The position numbers were made by a program, and so were the translations under genes. This document shows, in pieces, positions 17,558 to 26,363 of a DNA stretch of 64,000 nucleotides. The notes under the pieces are model-generated. The model had not been told where the DNA came from. It made no database searches and saw only the letters and a program-made list of their open reading frames with translations. The stretch covers positions 131,192 through 195,191 of the forward strand of contig CAZIMO010000005.1 of the NCBI GenBank assembly GCA_964540535.1, given 5' to 3'. This stretch comes from Fimenecus sp964540535 (GTDB lineage: Bacteria; Bacillota; Clostridia; Oscillospirales; Acutalibacteraceae). The first letter of the stretch is position 1; each line of letters starts with the position of its first letter.

Positions 17558-20191
17558 ATGAAATGGACAGGTCTTAATGAACTGAGAGAAAAATATTTAA
17601 GCTTTTTTGAAAGCAAGGGCCATTTGCGTTTGCCGAGCTTTTCGCTTGTGCCGCAGGGCGATAAGAGTATTCTTCTTATCAATGCGGGTATGACGCCGAT
17701 GAAAAAATATTTCACAGGTGAGGTAACACCGCCGAGAAGCCGTGTTACAACCTGCCAAAAGTGTATTCGTACACCGGATATTGAGAATGTAGGTAAAACC
17801 GCGCGCCACGGCACATATTTTGAAATGCTGGGTAACTTCTCATTCGGCGATTATTTTAAGCATGAGGCAACTGCATGGGCTTGGGAATTTTTCACAAAGG
17901 TGCTTGAAATCCCTGAAGATAAGCTCTATGTAAGCGTTTATCTTGAAGATGACGAGGCTTTTGATATTTGGACTAAAGAGGTTGGCGTTGACCCCTCTCA
18001 TATGGTTCGATTCGGCAAAGAGGATAATTTCTGGGAACACGGTGCAGGTCCCTGCGGTCCTTGTTCAGAGATTTATTTCGACCGTGGCCCCGACAAAGGC
18101 TGTGGCAGTCCCGATTGTAAGGTCGGCTGTGAATGCGACCGCTTTATCGAGGTTTGGAACTTGGTTTTCACACAGTTTGAAAATGACGGCAATAACAACT
18201 ATACCCGTCTTGCTCACCCAAACATTGATACAGGTATGGGTCTTGAACGCCTTGCCTGTGTTATGCAAGAGGTTGACAATCTTTTCGAGGTTGATACCGT
18301 TCAGAATATTATGAAGCACATCATTGATATTTCCGGTATTGAATATCATAAAGATGCTAAAAAAGATGTTTCGCTCCGTGTTATAACCGACCATATCCGC
18401 AGTACAACCTTTATGGTTGGCGACGGTGTTCTGCCCTCAAACAGCGGAAGAGGCTATGTTCTTCGCCGTCTTCTCCGACGTGCCGCACGCCATGGCAGAC
18501 TTATTGGCATTGACCGCCCGTTCTTGGCAGAGGTATGTGAAACCGTTATAAAGGAAAATGCGTCTGCATATCCAAATCTTGTTGAAAAGCAGGATTATAT
18601 TAAAAAGGTTATCTCTATGGAAGAAGAAAGCTTCTATAAGACAATCGACAGCGGTCTCGGATTACTTAACGAAATGATGGCAAATTCAAAAGACAGCGTG
18701 CTTTCGGGCGACGACGCTTTTAAATTGCAGGATACATTCGGTTTCCCCATTGATTTGACAAAGGAAATCGTTGCAGAAAACAATATGACCGTTGACGAAG
18801 ATAAATTCAAGGCTCTTGTTGAAGAGGCAAGAATGAAAGCCAAGAGTGTTAAGCGTGACGGCGCTGAAACCGATTGGCGTAACAACGGTGTTTCCTTCAA
18901 GGATATTGCTAAAACAGAATTTACAGGATACACTGAAAACAATACAAATGCCACAGTTGTTGCAATTGTTGCTGACGGTGAAAGAAAAGAGTTTGCAGAG
19001 TCGGGCAACGCAATTCTTGTGCTTGACAAAACCTCTTTTTATGCTGAAAGCGGCGGTCAGACAGGCGATAAGGGAATAATCACGATCGGCGAAAGCACAT
19101 TTGAAGTAATGAATACTGTAAAAGACGCTGACGGCATAGTTCTTCATCACGGTGTATTGAACGGCGACGCAATCAAGGTAGGCGACAGCGCAGTAACCTT
19201 ATATGATGAAGAAAACAGAAAAGCTACAATGCGTAACCATACTGCCGCGCATCTTCTTCAGGCGGCGCTTCGCAAGGTTTTGGGTACTCATGTTGAGCAG
19301 GCAGGTCAGCTTGTAGATGCAAACGAGGTTCGTTTTGACTTTACTCACTTTACCGCAATGACAAGCGACGAGCTTAAAGCGGTTGAAGCGCTTGTAAATG
19401 AAGAAATTCTCAATGCAACTGAAATGACAATTAAAGAAATGCCCATTGAAGAGGCAAAGGCTATGGGCGCTATGGCATTGTTCGGCGAAAAATACGGCAA
19501 TGTTGTTCGTGTTGTTAAGGCAGGGGATTTCTCAACCGAGCTTTGCGGCGGTACGCATGTTGACAATACAGGTAAAATCGGTCTTTTCAAGCTGGTTTCT
19601 GAATCGTCTGTTGCGGCAGGTGTGAGAAGAATACAGGCAGTAACAGGTAAAAATGTTCTTAAATATATTGACGCAAAGAATGAGCTTATCTATTCAGCGG
19701 CTGAAGCTTTAAAGGTCGGCAATGCGGCGGCGCTTCCTGCAAAGGCACAGGCAGTTGCAAATGAGCTTAAAGCTAAAGAAAAAGAAATTGCGTCGCTTAA
19801 ATCAGAAATCAACAGCTTTAAGACTTCGGGCCTTATGGCAGGCGCAGTTGATGTGAACGGAGTTCAGCTTGTTGTTTATAATGCAGGTGAAGAGGATGCA
19901 AACGGACTTCGCTCAATGGCAGAGACCGTAAGAGAAGCGCTTTCTGACAGTGTTGCGGTTATTGCTGGCACAAATGCCGAAAAGGGAACTTGCTCTTTCG
20001 CATGCGCTTGCGGTAAAGAGGCAATTGCACGCGGCGCTCATGCAGGCAATATTGTCCGTGAGGTTGCTAAAATTGCAGGCGGTTCGGGCGGCGGCAAGCC
20101 TGATATGGCTATGGCAGGCGGTAAAGATCCGTCAAAGATTGACGACGCGCTTATGCGTGCCGATGAAATTCTTCGCAATATGTTGAAATAA
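17558..20191 (+). CDS. alaS: Alanyl-tRNA synthetase
   Basis: Charges tRNA-Ala. The full-length 877-residue enzyme has the class II catalytic core with RHGTYFEMLGNFSFGDYFK (about 85-105), the GMGLERL motif 3, the editing-domain zinc site HTAAHLL together with CGGTHVDNTG, and the C-terminal DHHA1 domain ending GGSGGGKPDMAMAGG. ATG 17558 has the SD AGGAG. It is followed within 10 bp by the repeated leader that precedes the HIT gene. Confidence 0.98.
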   Translation: MKWTGLNELREKYLSFFESKGHLRLPSFSLVPQGDKSILLINAGMTPMKKYFTGEVTPPRSRVTTCQKCIRTPDIENVGKTARHGTYFEMLGNFSFGDYFKHEATAWAWEFFTKVLEIPEDKLYVSVYLEDDEAFDIWTKEVGVDPSHMVRFGKEDNFWEHGAGPCGPCSEIYFDRGPDKGCGSPDCKVGCECDRFIEVWNLVFTQFENDGNNNYTRLAHPNIDTGMGLERLACVMQEVDNLFEVDTVQNIMKHIIDISGIEYHKDAKKDVSLRVITDHIRSTTFMVGDGVLPSNSGRGYVLRRLLRRAARHGRLIGIDRPFLAEVCETVIKENASAYPNLVEKQDYIKKVISMEEESFYKTIDSGLGLLNEMMANSKDSVLSGDDAFKLQDTFGFPIDLTKEIVAENNMTVDEDKFKALVEEARMKAKSVKRDGAETDWRNNGVSFKDIAKTEFTGYTENNTNATVVAIVADGERKEFAESGNAILVLDKTSFYAESGGQTGDKGIITIGESTFEVMNTVKDADGIVLHHGVLNGDAIKVGDSAVTLYDEENRKATMRNHTAAHLLQAALRKVLGTHVEQAGQLVDANEVRFDFTHFTAMTSDELKAVEALVNEEILNATEMTIKEMPIEEAKAMGAMALFGEKYGNVVRVVKAGDFSTELCGGTHVDNTGKIGLFKLVSESSVAAGVRRIQAVTGKNVLKYIDAKNELIYSAAEALKVGNAAALPAKAQAVANELKAKEKEIASLKSEINSFKTSGLMAGAVDVNGVQLVVYNAGEEDANGLRSMAETVREALSDSVAVIAGTNAEKGTCSFACACGKEAIARGAHAGNIVREVAKIAGGSGGGKPDMAMAGGKDPSKIDDALMRADEILRNMLK

Positions 20192-20197
20192 TGTGAT

Positions 20198-20293
20198 AGC
20201 GTGAAAAATACAACGAAAGGAGCGATACCGTGCATAAAAAGCCGTTTTTAACAGCTCTTTGTGCGAATTCTGTATCGTATGGCGATTTTTATG
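20198..20293 (+). other. Repeated ~95-nt leader element, copy A (precedes the HIT gene)
   Basis: Nearly identical to 54212-54304 from AGCGTGAAA through the second ATGG of the following gene. Features: GTG at 20201 opening a 16-codon frame closed by TAA at 20249; SD-like AAAGGAG (20216-20222); stem CGATAC (20223-20228) with GTATCG (20273-20278); and an inner helix GCA-x-AAA-x-AGC with GCT-x-TTT-x-TGC. The start codon ATG 20279 follows the closing stem directly. Between the two copies there are four substitutions, a 3-nt gap and a 1-nt gap. Confidence 0.75.
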
Positions 20294-20629
20294 GATTGTC
20301 TTTTTTGTAAAATAGTAAATGGAGAAATCCCGTCAAATAAGGTCTACGAAGATGAAAAAATACTTGCGTTCCGTGACATTGCTCCTCAAGCGGATGTTCA
20401 TATTATAGTAATCCCAAAAGACCATATAGCAAACAGCGCAAATGATATAAATGCCTATAACTGCGAAACTGTGGGATATATCTTTGCGAAAATCCCTGAA
20501 ATTGCAAAGCTTGCAGGAGTTGACAGTTACAGAATTATCAACAACTGCGGTGAAAAAGCAGGGCAGACGGTTCAGCATATTCATTTTCATCTTCTCAGCG
20601 GCGACAATCTTACAGAAAGATTGGTTTAA
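20291..20629 (+). CDS. HIT family (histidine triad) nucleotide hydrolase/transferase
   Basis: 112 residues. The N-terminal CLFCKIVNGEIP Zn-type cysteines and the active-site triad HIHFHLL (residues 98-104) identify an HINT/HIT protein that cleaves nucleoside phosphoramidates. Family members begin MDCxFCKI, which supports ATG 20291; ATG 20279 in the same frame would add MAIF. Neither ATG has its own adjacent SD: the only SD-like sequence lies before the leader hairpin, about 57 bases upstream of the first ATG. Confidence 0.93.
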   Translation: MDCLFCKIVNGEIPSNKVYEDEKILAFRDIAPQADVHIIVIPKDHIANSANDINAYNCETVGYIFAKIPEIAKLAGVDSYRIINNCGEKAGQTVQHIHFHLLSGDNLTERLV

Positions 20630-20639
20630 TAACAAAATC

Positions 20640-20671
20640 AGCGGTGTTTATTCAGCGAACACCGCTTTTTG
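20640..20671 (+). terminator. Intrinsic terminator after the HIT gene
   Basis: AGCGGTGTT (20640-20648) pairs with AACACCGCT (20658-20666), followed by TTTTG. It lies 10 bp beyond the stop codon. Confidence 0.85.
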
Positions 20672-20736
20672 TTGCTGTGCTTTGGCTATTTTAATATACT
20701 TTAAATGGAATTTTTATCAGTAAAGGTGAAGATATT

Positions 20737-22536
20737 ATGAAGAATATAAATTATAAACCGCTTGAAAACAGCTTGCTTGACTTTCGTATGTCAGATGTCA
20801 AACTTGTTGACCCTTATATGCAAAATGCTTTTTCACTTGAAGTAAAATATCTTAAAAGCATTGACTGTAATAAGCTTTTAAAGGGATTTTGCGAAATTGC
20901 AGGAGTGAAAAGCGATGCAGAAAAATACGGCGGATGGGAAACATCTGCGCTTCAAGGGCATACTCTCGGTCATTATCTCACCGCAGTTTCACAAGCTTAT
21001 GTTACAAGCGGTGATGAAGAATTTAAAAAAATAGCTGACAGAATGATATCCGTTCTTGCCGAGTGCCAAAATAAAGACACAGGCTATCTGGCGGCAATAC
21101 CCGAAAGCCACTATGTTCAGCTTGAACAGGGTAATACAGCAGGCACCTGGGTTCCGTGGTACTCAATGCACAAAATACTTTCCGGTATTATTTCGGTTTA
21201 TGAACTTGTCGGCAATAAGCAGGCTTTTGATGTTGCCGCGAAGTTGGGAGATTGGGTTTACAGCCGTACTTCAAAATGGGATTTGGATACGCAAAAAACA
21301 GTTCTCAATATAGAATACGGCGGAATGAACGATTGTCTGTATCAGTTATACAAACATACAAAATCCGAAAAGCATTTGTCGGCAGCTCACAGCTTTGATG
21401 AAATGCCCCTTTTTGATGCTTGTTATAACGGAAAAGACATTCTCAACGGCAAGCACGCAAATACAACAATTCCTAAATTTTTAGGCGCTCTTAACAGATA
21501 TTTAGTGACAGATGAGGAGTATTATCTTAAATCGGCAGAAAATTTTTGGGAAATCGTATTGAAAAACCATACATATATCACCGGCGGTAACAGCGAATGG
21601 GAACATTTCGGCGAGCCGAAAATTCTTGACGCCGAGCGAACAAACTGCAACTGCGAAACCTGCAATACATATAATATGCTTAAGCTTACCCGTGAACTTT
21701 ATAAGCTTACAGGCAATAGCAAATATGCTGATTATTACGAAAACACATTTATTAACGCAATTTTATCGTCACAAAATCCCGAAACAGGAATGACTACATA
21801 TTTTCAGCCTATGGCGACAGGTTTTTTCAAGGTTTACAGCTCTGCGTATGAGAATTTTTGGTGCTGTACAGGCTCGGGAATGGAGAATTTCTCGAAGCTG
21901 GGAGACAGTATTTATTACAAAACTGACGGCAGTATTTATATTACGCAGTTTATATCTTCAAGCGTTAATTGGGCAGAAAAAGGGCTTAAAATTACGCAAA
22001 ATGTGAGTTTGCCAAGCGTTAAATTCACAGTAAACGGTTCTGAAAATGCAGATATTATTCTTCGTGTACCGGATTGGTGCGCTGACAGTCCGATAGTTAA
22101 AATTAACGGCGAAAAGGTTAATACAGAGACTGAAAACGGTCATATTCGGCTTTCCCGTGAATGGAGTGACGGCGATGTGATTGAATATACACTGCCTATG
22201 CAAGTTAAAGTTCACAGCCTGCCGGATAACGAAAATACAGTTGCGTTTAAGTACGGCCCGTGGGTATTGAGCGCGGATATGGGCAACAACAATATGAAAA
22301 CTGACATTACAGGTGTGAATGTTACAATTCCTTTGTCTGATACTAATTTGAGCGATGTACTTGTTTTAAAAGACGTTTCAATAAAGGAATGGCTTAAAAA
22401 TATCAGTGAGAATTTGGTTTGTGAGCAAGGCGAACTTCAATTCAAGCTTAAAGGAACGAATCAGAATTTGACATTTTCGCCTCATTACAGACAACATAAA
22501 CACCGTTACGGAATATATTTCACTCTTTCAAATTGA
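20737..22536 (+). CDS. GH127/GH146-type beta-L-arabinofuranosidase
   Basis: 599 residues. The distinctive GH127 metal/cysteine site is intact: Glu307 and Cys309 in NCNCETCNTYNM, and the Cys376-Cys377 pair in FWCCTGSGMEN. This matches the Glu-Cys-Cys-Cys zinc site and cysteine nucleophile known from Bifidobacterium HypBA1. The alpha/alpha-barrel region (GGWETSALQGHTLGHYL; WYSMHKILSG; YGGMNDCL) is followed by a beta-sandwich. No signal peptide, so it is probably a cytosolic enzyme removing beta-L-arabinofuranose from plant glycoprotein or arabinan-derived oligosaccharides. It has its own SD, separated from HIT by a terminator. Confidence 0.92.
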   Translation: MKNINYKPLENSLLDFRMSDVKLVDPYMQNAFSLEVKYLKSIDCNKLLKGFCEIAGVKSDAEKYGGWETSALQGHTLGHYLTAVSQAYVTSGDEEFKKIADRMISVLAECQNKDTGYLAAIPESHYVQLEQGNTAGTWVPWYSMHKILSGIISVYELVGNKQAFDVAAKLGDWVYSRTSKWDLDTQKTVLNIEYGGMNDCLYQLYKHTKSEKHLSAAHSFDEMPLFDACYNGKDILNGKHANTTIPKFLGALNRYLVTDEEYYLKSAENFWEIVLKNHTYITGGNSEWEHFGEPKILDAERTNCNCETCNTYNMLKLTRELYKLTGNSKYADYYENTFINAILSSQNPETGMTTYFQPMATGFFKVYSSAYENFWCCTGSGMENFSKLGDSIYYKTDGSIYITQFISSSVNWAEKGLKITQNVSLPSVKFTVNGSENADIILRVPDWCADSPIVKINGEKVNTETENGHIRLSREWSDGDVIEYTLPMQVKVHSLPDNENTVAFKYGPWVLSADMGNNNMKTDITGVNVTIPLSDTNLSDVLVLKDVSIKEWLKNISENLVCEQGELQFKLKGTNQNLTFSPHYRQHKHRYGIYFTLSN

Positions 22537-22582
22537 AAATCTGTTAAAATTATAACAATATTGTCATAATTATTCCAAATCG

Positions 22583-22611
22583 TTGCAATTCATAGTCATA
22601 AGTAATATAAT
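22583..22611 (+). promoter_or_regulatory. Promoter of the DUF2804 gene
   Basis: TTGCAA (22583-22588), 17-bp spacer, TATAAT (22606-22611), 39 bp before the ATG. Confidence 0.65.
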
Positions 22612-22650
22612 TATTCTATTGGGAAATTATACTTTAAGGAGTTGCGGATT

Positions 22651-23736
22651 ATGGAAAGAACCTATGTTCCTTTCAAGGATTGGAAAGAAAAGTCAAAACA
22701 GATTGAGTATACTGAAAGCACACCGCTTTTGAATGCTGACGGCACTTTGAATGCTAAAGGCTGGGCAAGGCACAATGTTTTTGAGTATGACAGAAATCTT
22801 GTTAAAAAAGGACTTATCAGCCGTAAAGAGTGGGACTTTTATCAGATTTCAAACGGCAAATTGGCAGTTCAGCTGAACTTTGCAAACATAAATATGGGCG
22901 GTTTTCTTGCGGCAAAGCTTGTTGATCTTGAAAACGGAGAAGAGGTTATTGATTGCAGTAAATTCTTTTTAGGCGACAAATATGTTCTGCCGAAAAAAGG
23001 CGATGTGCCAAACCGCTTTAAAACAAATGTGGGCGGCGCTGAAATCGACTTTAACACAGGCAAAAATTCACGCAGACTTTGGTACAGATGTGTTACAAAG
23101 GACAGGGGAGTTATTGAGTGCGATTTCACTATGGATATTCCCGAGGGCTTTGAGAATATTACAACTGTTATTCCTTTTAAAGAAGATCCAACCCGCTATT
23201 TTATGACAACAAAGCAGATTGGTATGCCTTGCGAGGGTTCAATGAGAATAGGCAGTGACCTTTACGAGTTTTCTAAAGACGATACATTCGCTTTTTTAGA
23301 TTGGGGCAGAGTTAATACAATCCGTAATATGGTTTGGTATTGGGGCGCAGGCTCTTCATATATCACTGACGGTGACGGCGTAAAGCATAATTTGGGCTTT
23401 GAAATCACATGGGCAATAGGTGATGAGAGCAACGCTACCGAAACCTGCATTTTCTATGACGGCAAGGCTAATAAATTCGGTGCAATTGATGTTGAAACCT
23501 TCCCAAAAGACGATAAGTATATGGAGCCTTGGAAGTTTGTTTCGGAAGACGGCAGATTTAACCTTACAATGCAGCCGTTCTATGATTATCATACCGATTT
23601 TAATGTTAAGGTGGGCAGAATGCACGCGCATCAGGTTCACGGACTTTGGAGCGGTGATGTTATCCTTGATGACGGCACAAAAATTGAGATTAAAGATATG
23701 TACGCTTTCTGCGAATATGTAGAGAATAAGTGGTAA
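22651..23736 (+). CDS. DUF2804 domain protein
   Basis: 361 residues matching DUF2804, a family of unknown function related in fold to lipocalin-like proteins. Recognisable parts are the start TPLLNADGTLNAKGWAR, the KEWDFYQISNGKLAVQ segment and DWGRVNTIRNMVWYWGAGS near residue 215. ATG 22651 is chosen over an upstream TTG (22642) because AAGGAG lies ten bases before it. No signal peptide. It has its own promoter and a weak hairpin after it, so it appears monocistronic. Confidence 0.85.
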   Translation: MERTYVPFKDWKEKSKQIEYTESTPLLNADGTLNAKGWARHNVFEYDRNLVKKGLISRKEWDFYQISNGKLAVQLNFANINMGGFLAAKLVDLENGEEVIDCSKFFLGDKYVLPKKGDVPNRFKTNVGGAEIDFNTGKNSRRLWYRCVTKDRGVIECDFTMDIPEGFENITTVIPFKEDPTRYFMTTKQIGMPCEGSMRIGSDLYEFSKDDTFAFLDWGRVNTIRNMVWYWGAGSSYITDGDGVKHNLGFEITWAIGDESNATETCIFYDGKANKFGAIDVETFPKDDKYMEPWKFVSEDGRFNLTMQPFYDYHTDFNVKVGRMHAHQVHGLWSGDVILDDGTKIEIKDMYAFCEYVENKW

Positions 23737-23751
23737 AATAATATTGATGTA

Positions 23752-23780
23752 CGGCGGAGATTTTTCTCCGCTGTTCTTGT
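23752..23780 (+). terminator. Weak intrinsic terminator after the DUF2804 gene
   Basis: GCGGAG/CTCCGC hairpin (23754-23759 with 23766-23771), extended by a wobble and a C-G pair. The 3' tail TGTTCTTGT is only moderately T-rich. Confidence 0.55.
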
Positions 23781-23838
23781 ATATTCATATTTAAAATGTT
23801 AAAATAAGATATAATTACAGTTAAAGGAAAATACAAAT

Positions 23839-24591
23839 ATGAAATTTATATCGTGGAATGTAAACGGCTTTCGTGCCTGTTTAACTAAAGGCTTTGAAGA
23901 ATTTTTTAACGAACAGAACGCAGATTTTTTCTGTATTCAAGAAACAAAAATGCAGCCCGACCAAGCTGAATTTAAGCCCGAGGGATATTATCAGTATTGG
24001 TACAGTGCCGAGAAAAAAGGTTATTCGGGTACGGCGGTTTTCACAAAATATGAGCCTATAAGCGTTTGGTATGGGCTTGATATTGATAAGCACGACCACG
24101 AGGGCAGAGCAATTACTCTTGAATATGAGAATTTCTATCTGCTTTGCGTGTATACTCCCAATTCCAAGCGAGAACTTGCCCGTCTTGATTACAGAATGGA
24201 ATGGGAAGACGATTTAAGAGAATATATTAAGTCCCTTGATGCAACAAAGCCTGTAATTTATTGCGGAGATTTGAATGTGGCTCACGAAGAAATCGACCTG
24301 AAAAATCCGAAAACAAATCATCATAATGCAGGATTTTCTGACGAAGAGCGAGGAAAGTTCACAGAGCTTTTAAATGCGGGCTTTAAAGATACTTTCCGCA
24401 CGATTTATCCCGAAAAAGTGCAGTATTCGTGGTGGAGCTATATGTTCCAGGCAAGAGCGAAGAATACAGGATGGCGTATCGACTATTTTGTGGTGTCCGA
24501 CCGCATAATGCCCAAGGTGAAAGACAGCGTTATCTTCACTGAAGTTATGGGCAGCGACCATTGCCCTGTGGGAATTGAGATTGAAATATAG
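23839..24591 (+). CDS. xth: Exodeoxyribonuclease III
   Basis: Base-excision-repair AP endonuclease and 3'-5' exonuclease. The 250-residue protein shows all EEP-fold motifs: SWNVNGFRA, FCIQETKM (Glu), YCGDLNVAHEEIDL (Asp/Asn), WRIDYFVVS and GSDHCPVGIEI (Asp/His). Length is normal for the family. AAAGGA SD before ATG 23839. Confidence 0.95.
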   Translation: MKFISWNVNGFRACLTKGFEEFFNEQNADFFCIQETKMQPDQAEFKPEGYYQYWYSAEKKGYSGTAVFTKYEPISVWYGLDIDKHDHEGRAITLEYENFYLLCVYTPNSKRELARLDYRMEWEDDLREYIKSLDATKPVIYCGDLNVAHEEIDLKNPKTNHHNAGFSDEERGKFTELLNAGFKDTFRTIYPEKVQYSWWSYMFQARAKNTGWRIDYFVVSDRIMPKVKDSVIFTEVMGSDHCPVGIEIEI

Positions 24592-24769
24592 GCTTAATAA
24601 TTGATTATAAGTAAATTCTGTTGGTAATTATTTACAATAACTAAATTGCGAATTTGTTTAAAAAACAGAATATTAAATTTCACTTCGCTTTTTTGTCACA
24701 AAACATATACTTTAAACTGTTGTATTTAGTATAATGGGGTAAAGGAATTATGATGAGAGGGTGACAAAT

Positions 24770-25531
24770 ATGAAAAAAACTACTAAAATTATTCTTTCAA
24801 CAATATGTATCGTTCTTGCAGTGATTATGGTTAGCGGATATGTGGCTTGGAAAAACTATATACCCACAAGAATCGAGTATATGATCAGTGATACGACTGT
24901 AAACTTGAACGATCCCCGTGAAGTAGTGGGCGTAAAACCATATGTTTTTGTAGGTTATGTTCAGGAACTTTATGATTTTTGTACTCAAAAGTCAAGCCGT
25001 GAATTTCCTGAAATTGTTGATTATTATGAGATTCCTTTTACCGAATGTCGGGTGAAAGTTGTTGCAGGCATAAAAGGCAATCTTAAAGAGGGCAGTGAGT
25101 TTTCTTTTTATAAAGTAGGCGGAATAGTTCCAAGCAGAACTTGTATTTTTCTTGATGAGGGCGATATTATGCCCGAAAAAGGAAAATATTATATATTTAC
25201 AGGTATTGCTCATGCTGACGGAACTATGACGGGCGGAGGAACAAACGGAACAATAGAGCTTGAAGCAGGTATTACCGAAAACAATCTGGAGGACTCAAAA
25301 GTATATCAAACATATCTTGACGCGTATGAAAATCAAATTTTACCGAGTAAGGGCAATGATTTTGTTTATCTTTGCATAGCGGATGAAAATTACGGCGACG
25401 GCACATACAATGCAGAATTATATAAAGAGTATATAGAGTATATAAAAGAAAAAGGTGACAGCATTGATGAAGCATATTACAAGGCTGTAAAAAGCGAAAA
25501 TAAGAAAATTGATGAAGTATTAAGTGAATGA
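24770..25531 (+). CDS. Unknown membrane-anchored exported protein
   Basis: 253 residues: KK-rich start, one hydrophobic signal-anchor (about 7-27), then a hydrophilic domain (PYVFVGYVQELYDF, a CRVKVVAGIKGNLKEG strand-loop segment, GKYYIFTGIAHADGTMTGGG) and a charged helical tail. No family recognised. ATG 24770 is preferred over GTG 24761 because of the SD GAGAGGG. A TATAAT at 24730-24735 suggests its own promoter. The next gene (57 bp on) is also a small membrane-anchored unknown and could be its partner. Confidence 0.7.
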   Translation: MKKTTKIILSTICIVLAVIMVSGYVAWKNYIPTRIEYMISDTTVNLNDPREVVGVKPYVFVGYVQELYDFCTQKSSREFPEIVDYYEIPFTECRVKVVAGIKGNLKEGSEFSFYKVGGIVPSRTCIFLDEGDIMPEKGKYYIFTGIAHADGTMTGGGTNGTIELEAGITENNLEDSKVYQTYLDAYENQILPSKGNDFVYLCIADENYGDGTYNAELYKEYIEYIKEKGDSIDEAYYKAVKSENKKIDEVLSE

Positions 25532-25587
25532 TTTAATACAGATAGAGAGCTTTTGCTAAAGTCATCAATTTTTAGGAGTATTGCATT

Positions 25588-26280
25588 ATGAAATTAAAAA
25601 AATTATTGATTGCATTCTCAAGTATATTTATTGTATGTTTAATAGCCTTTTGTATATCAAAATTTTCGGATAGATACAGTGAAGAGGCTTTTATATCAAA
25701 TGTTGAAAAAAACAGTATCTTTGATGAAGAAGAAAAAAGCGAGCTTATTGAGATATACAATGACCCGGATATGTCAGATGAAGACAGAAAAGAATTTTTT
25801 CAGCTTGTAGAACAGTATCCCGGATTATTGGCGTCACAAAAGGATTTTCAATATGAAATTGTTAATTTCAATATATATAAATCTGACTTTGAAGTTTTGC
25901 TGAACAGCGTAATATCCTATATTGATGAAAATCATTACGAAGAACCTTATTACATAGGATTTTATGAAGAAGACGGTAATTTTACTCTTAAAAGAGGTGG
26001 CTTTTGGCAAGAAAGCAATGCCCTTGAAGTTGATGCTTCAGTGAATGAAAGCATGAAAAAAATAGAAGATTATTTTGATGTAATAGGACATTATTTTTCA
26101 GTAATAAGAGTTGAAAATGGGTCAGTTCGGTTTGATACTGAAAACGGTAAATTCTCTATAATCTATTCTTTAGACGGAATATCACCCGAAGAAAAAGGTA
26201 TGGATATAATCGGTACAAGAAAATATAGAATCGGAAATATCAGCGGCGATTGGTATTATGCGTCTATAAAAAATGTATGA
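25588..26280 (+). CDS. Unknown membrane-anchored exported protein
   Basis: 230 residues with an N-terminal signal-anchor (about 5-24). A strongly acidic helical segment follows (SIFDEEEKSELIEIYNDP, then DEDRKEFFQLVEQYP), and then a beta-rich remainder. No recognisable family. AGGAG SD at 25572. It shares orientation and architecture (short anchor plus a soluble outside domain) with the preceding gene and lies before a strong bidirectional terminator. No function can be assigned. Confidence 0.68.
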   Translation: MKLKKLLIAFSSIFIVCLIAFCISKFSDRYSEEAFISNVEKNSIFDEEEKSELIEIYNDPDMSDEDRKEFFQLVEQYPGLLASQKDFQYEIVNFNIYKSDFEVLLNSVISYIDENHYEEPYYIGFYEEDGNFTLKRGGFWQESNALEVDASVNESMKKIEDYFDVIGHYFSVIRVENGSVRFDTENGKFSIIYSLDGISPEEKGMDIIGTRKYRIGNISGDWYYASIKNV

Positions 26281-26310
26281 TTTACATTAAATAACTTTTT
26301 ACTTAACAAC

Positions 26311-26350
26311 AACACACCGCTTAGGCTTTAAACCTAAGCGGTGTGTTTTA
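26311..26350. terminator. Bidirectional intrinsic terminator
   Basis: A perfect 15-bp stem, AACACACCGCTTAGG (26311-26325) with its complement (26333-26347), and a 7-base loop. It is shared by the plus-strand unknown gene and the minus-strand GH31 gene that converge here. Confidence 0.88.
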
Positions 26351-26363
26351 TCGTTTAAGCGTA

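Noticed and set aside
20222..20310. A 26-codon frame starting at GTG 20231 in the HIT leader
   Set aside because: In the second copy of the leader the GTG is GCG and a frameshift breaks the frame, so it is not conserved.
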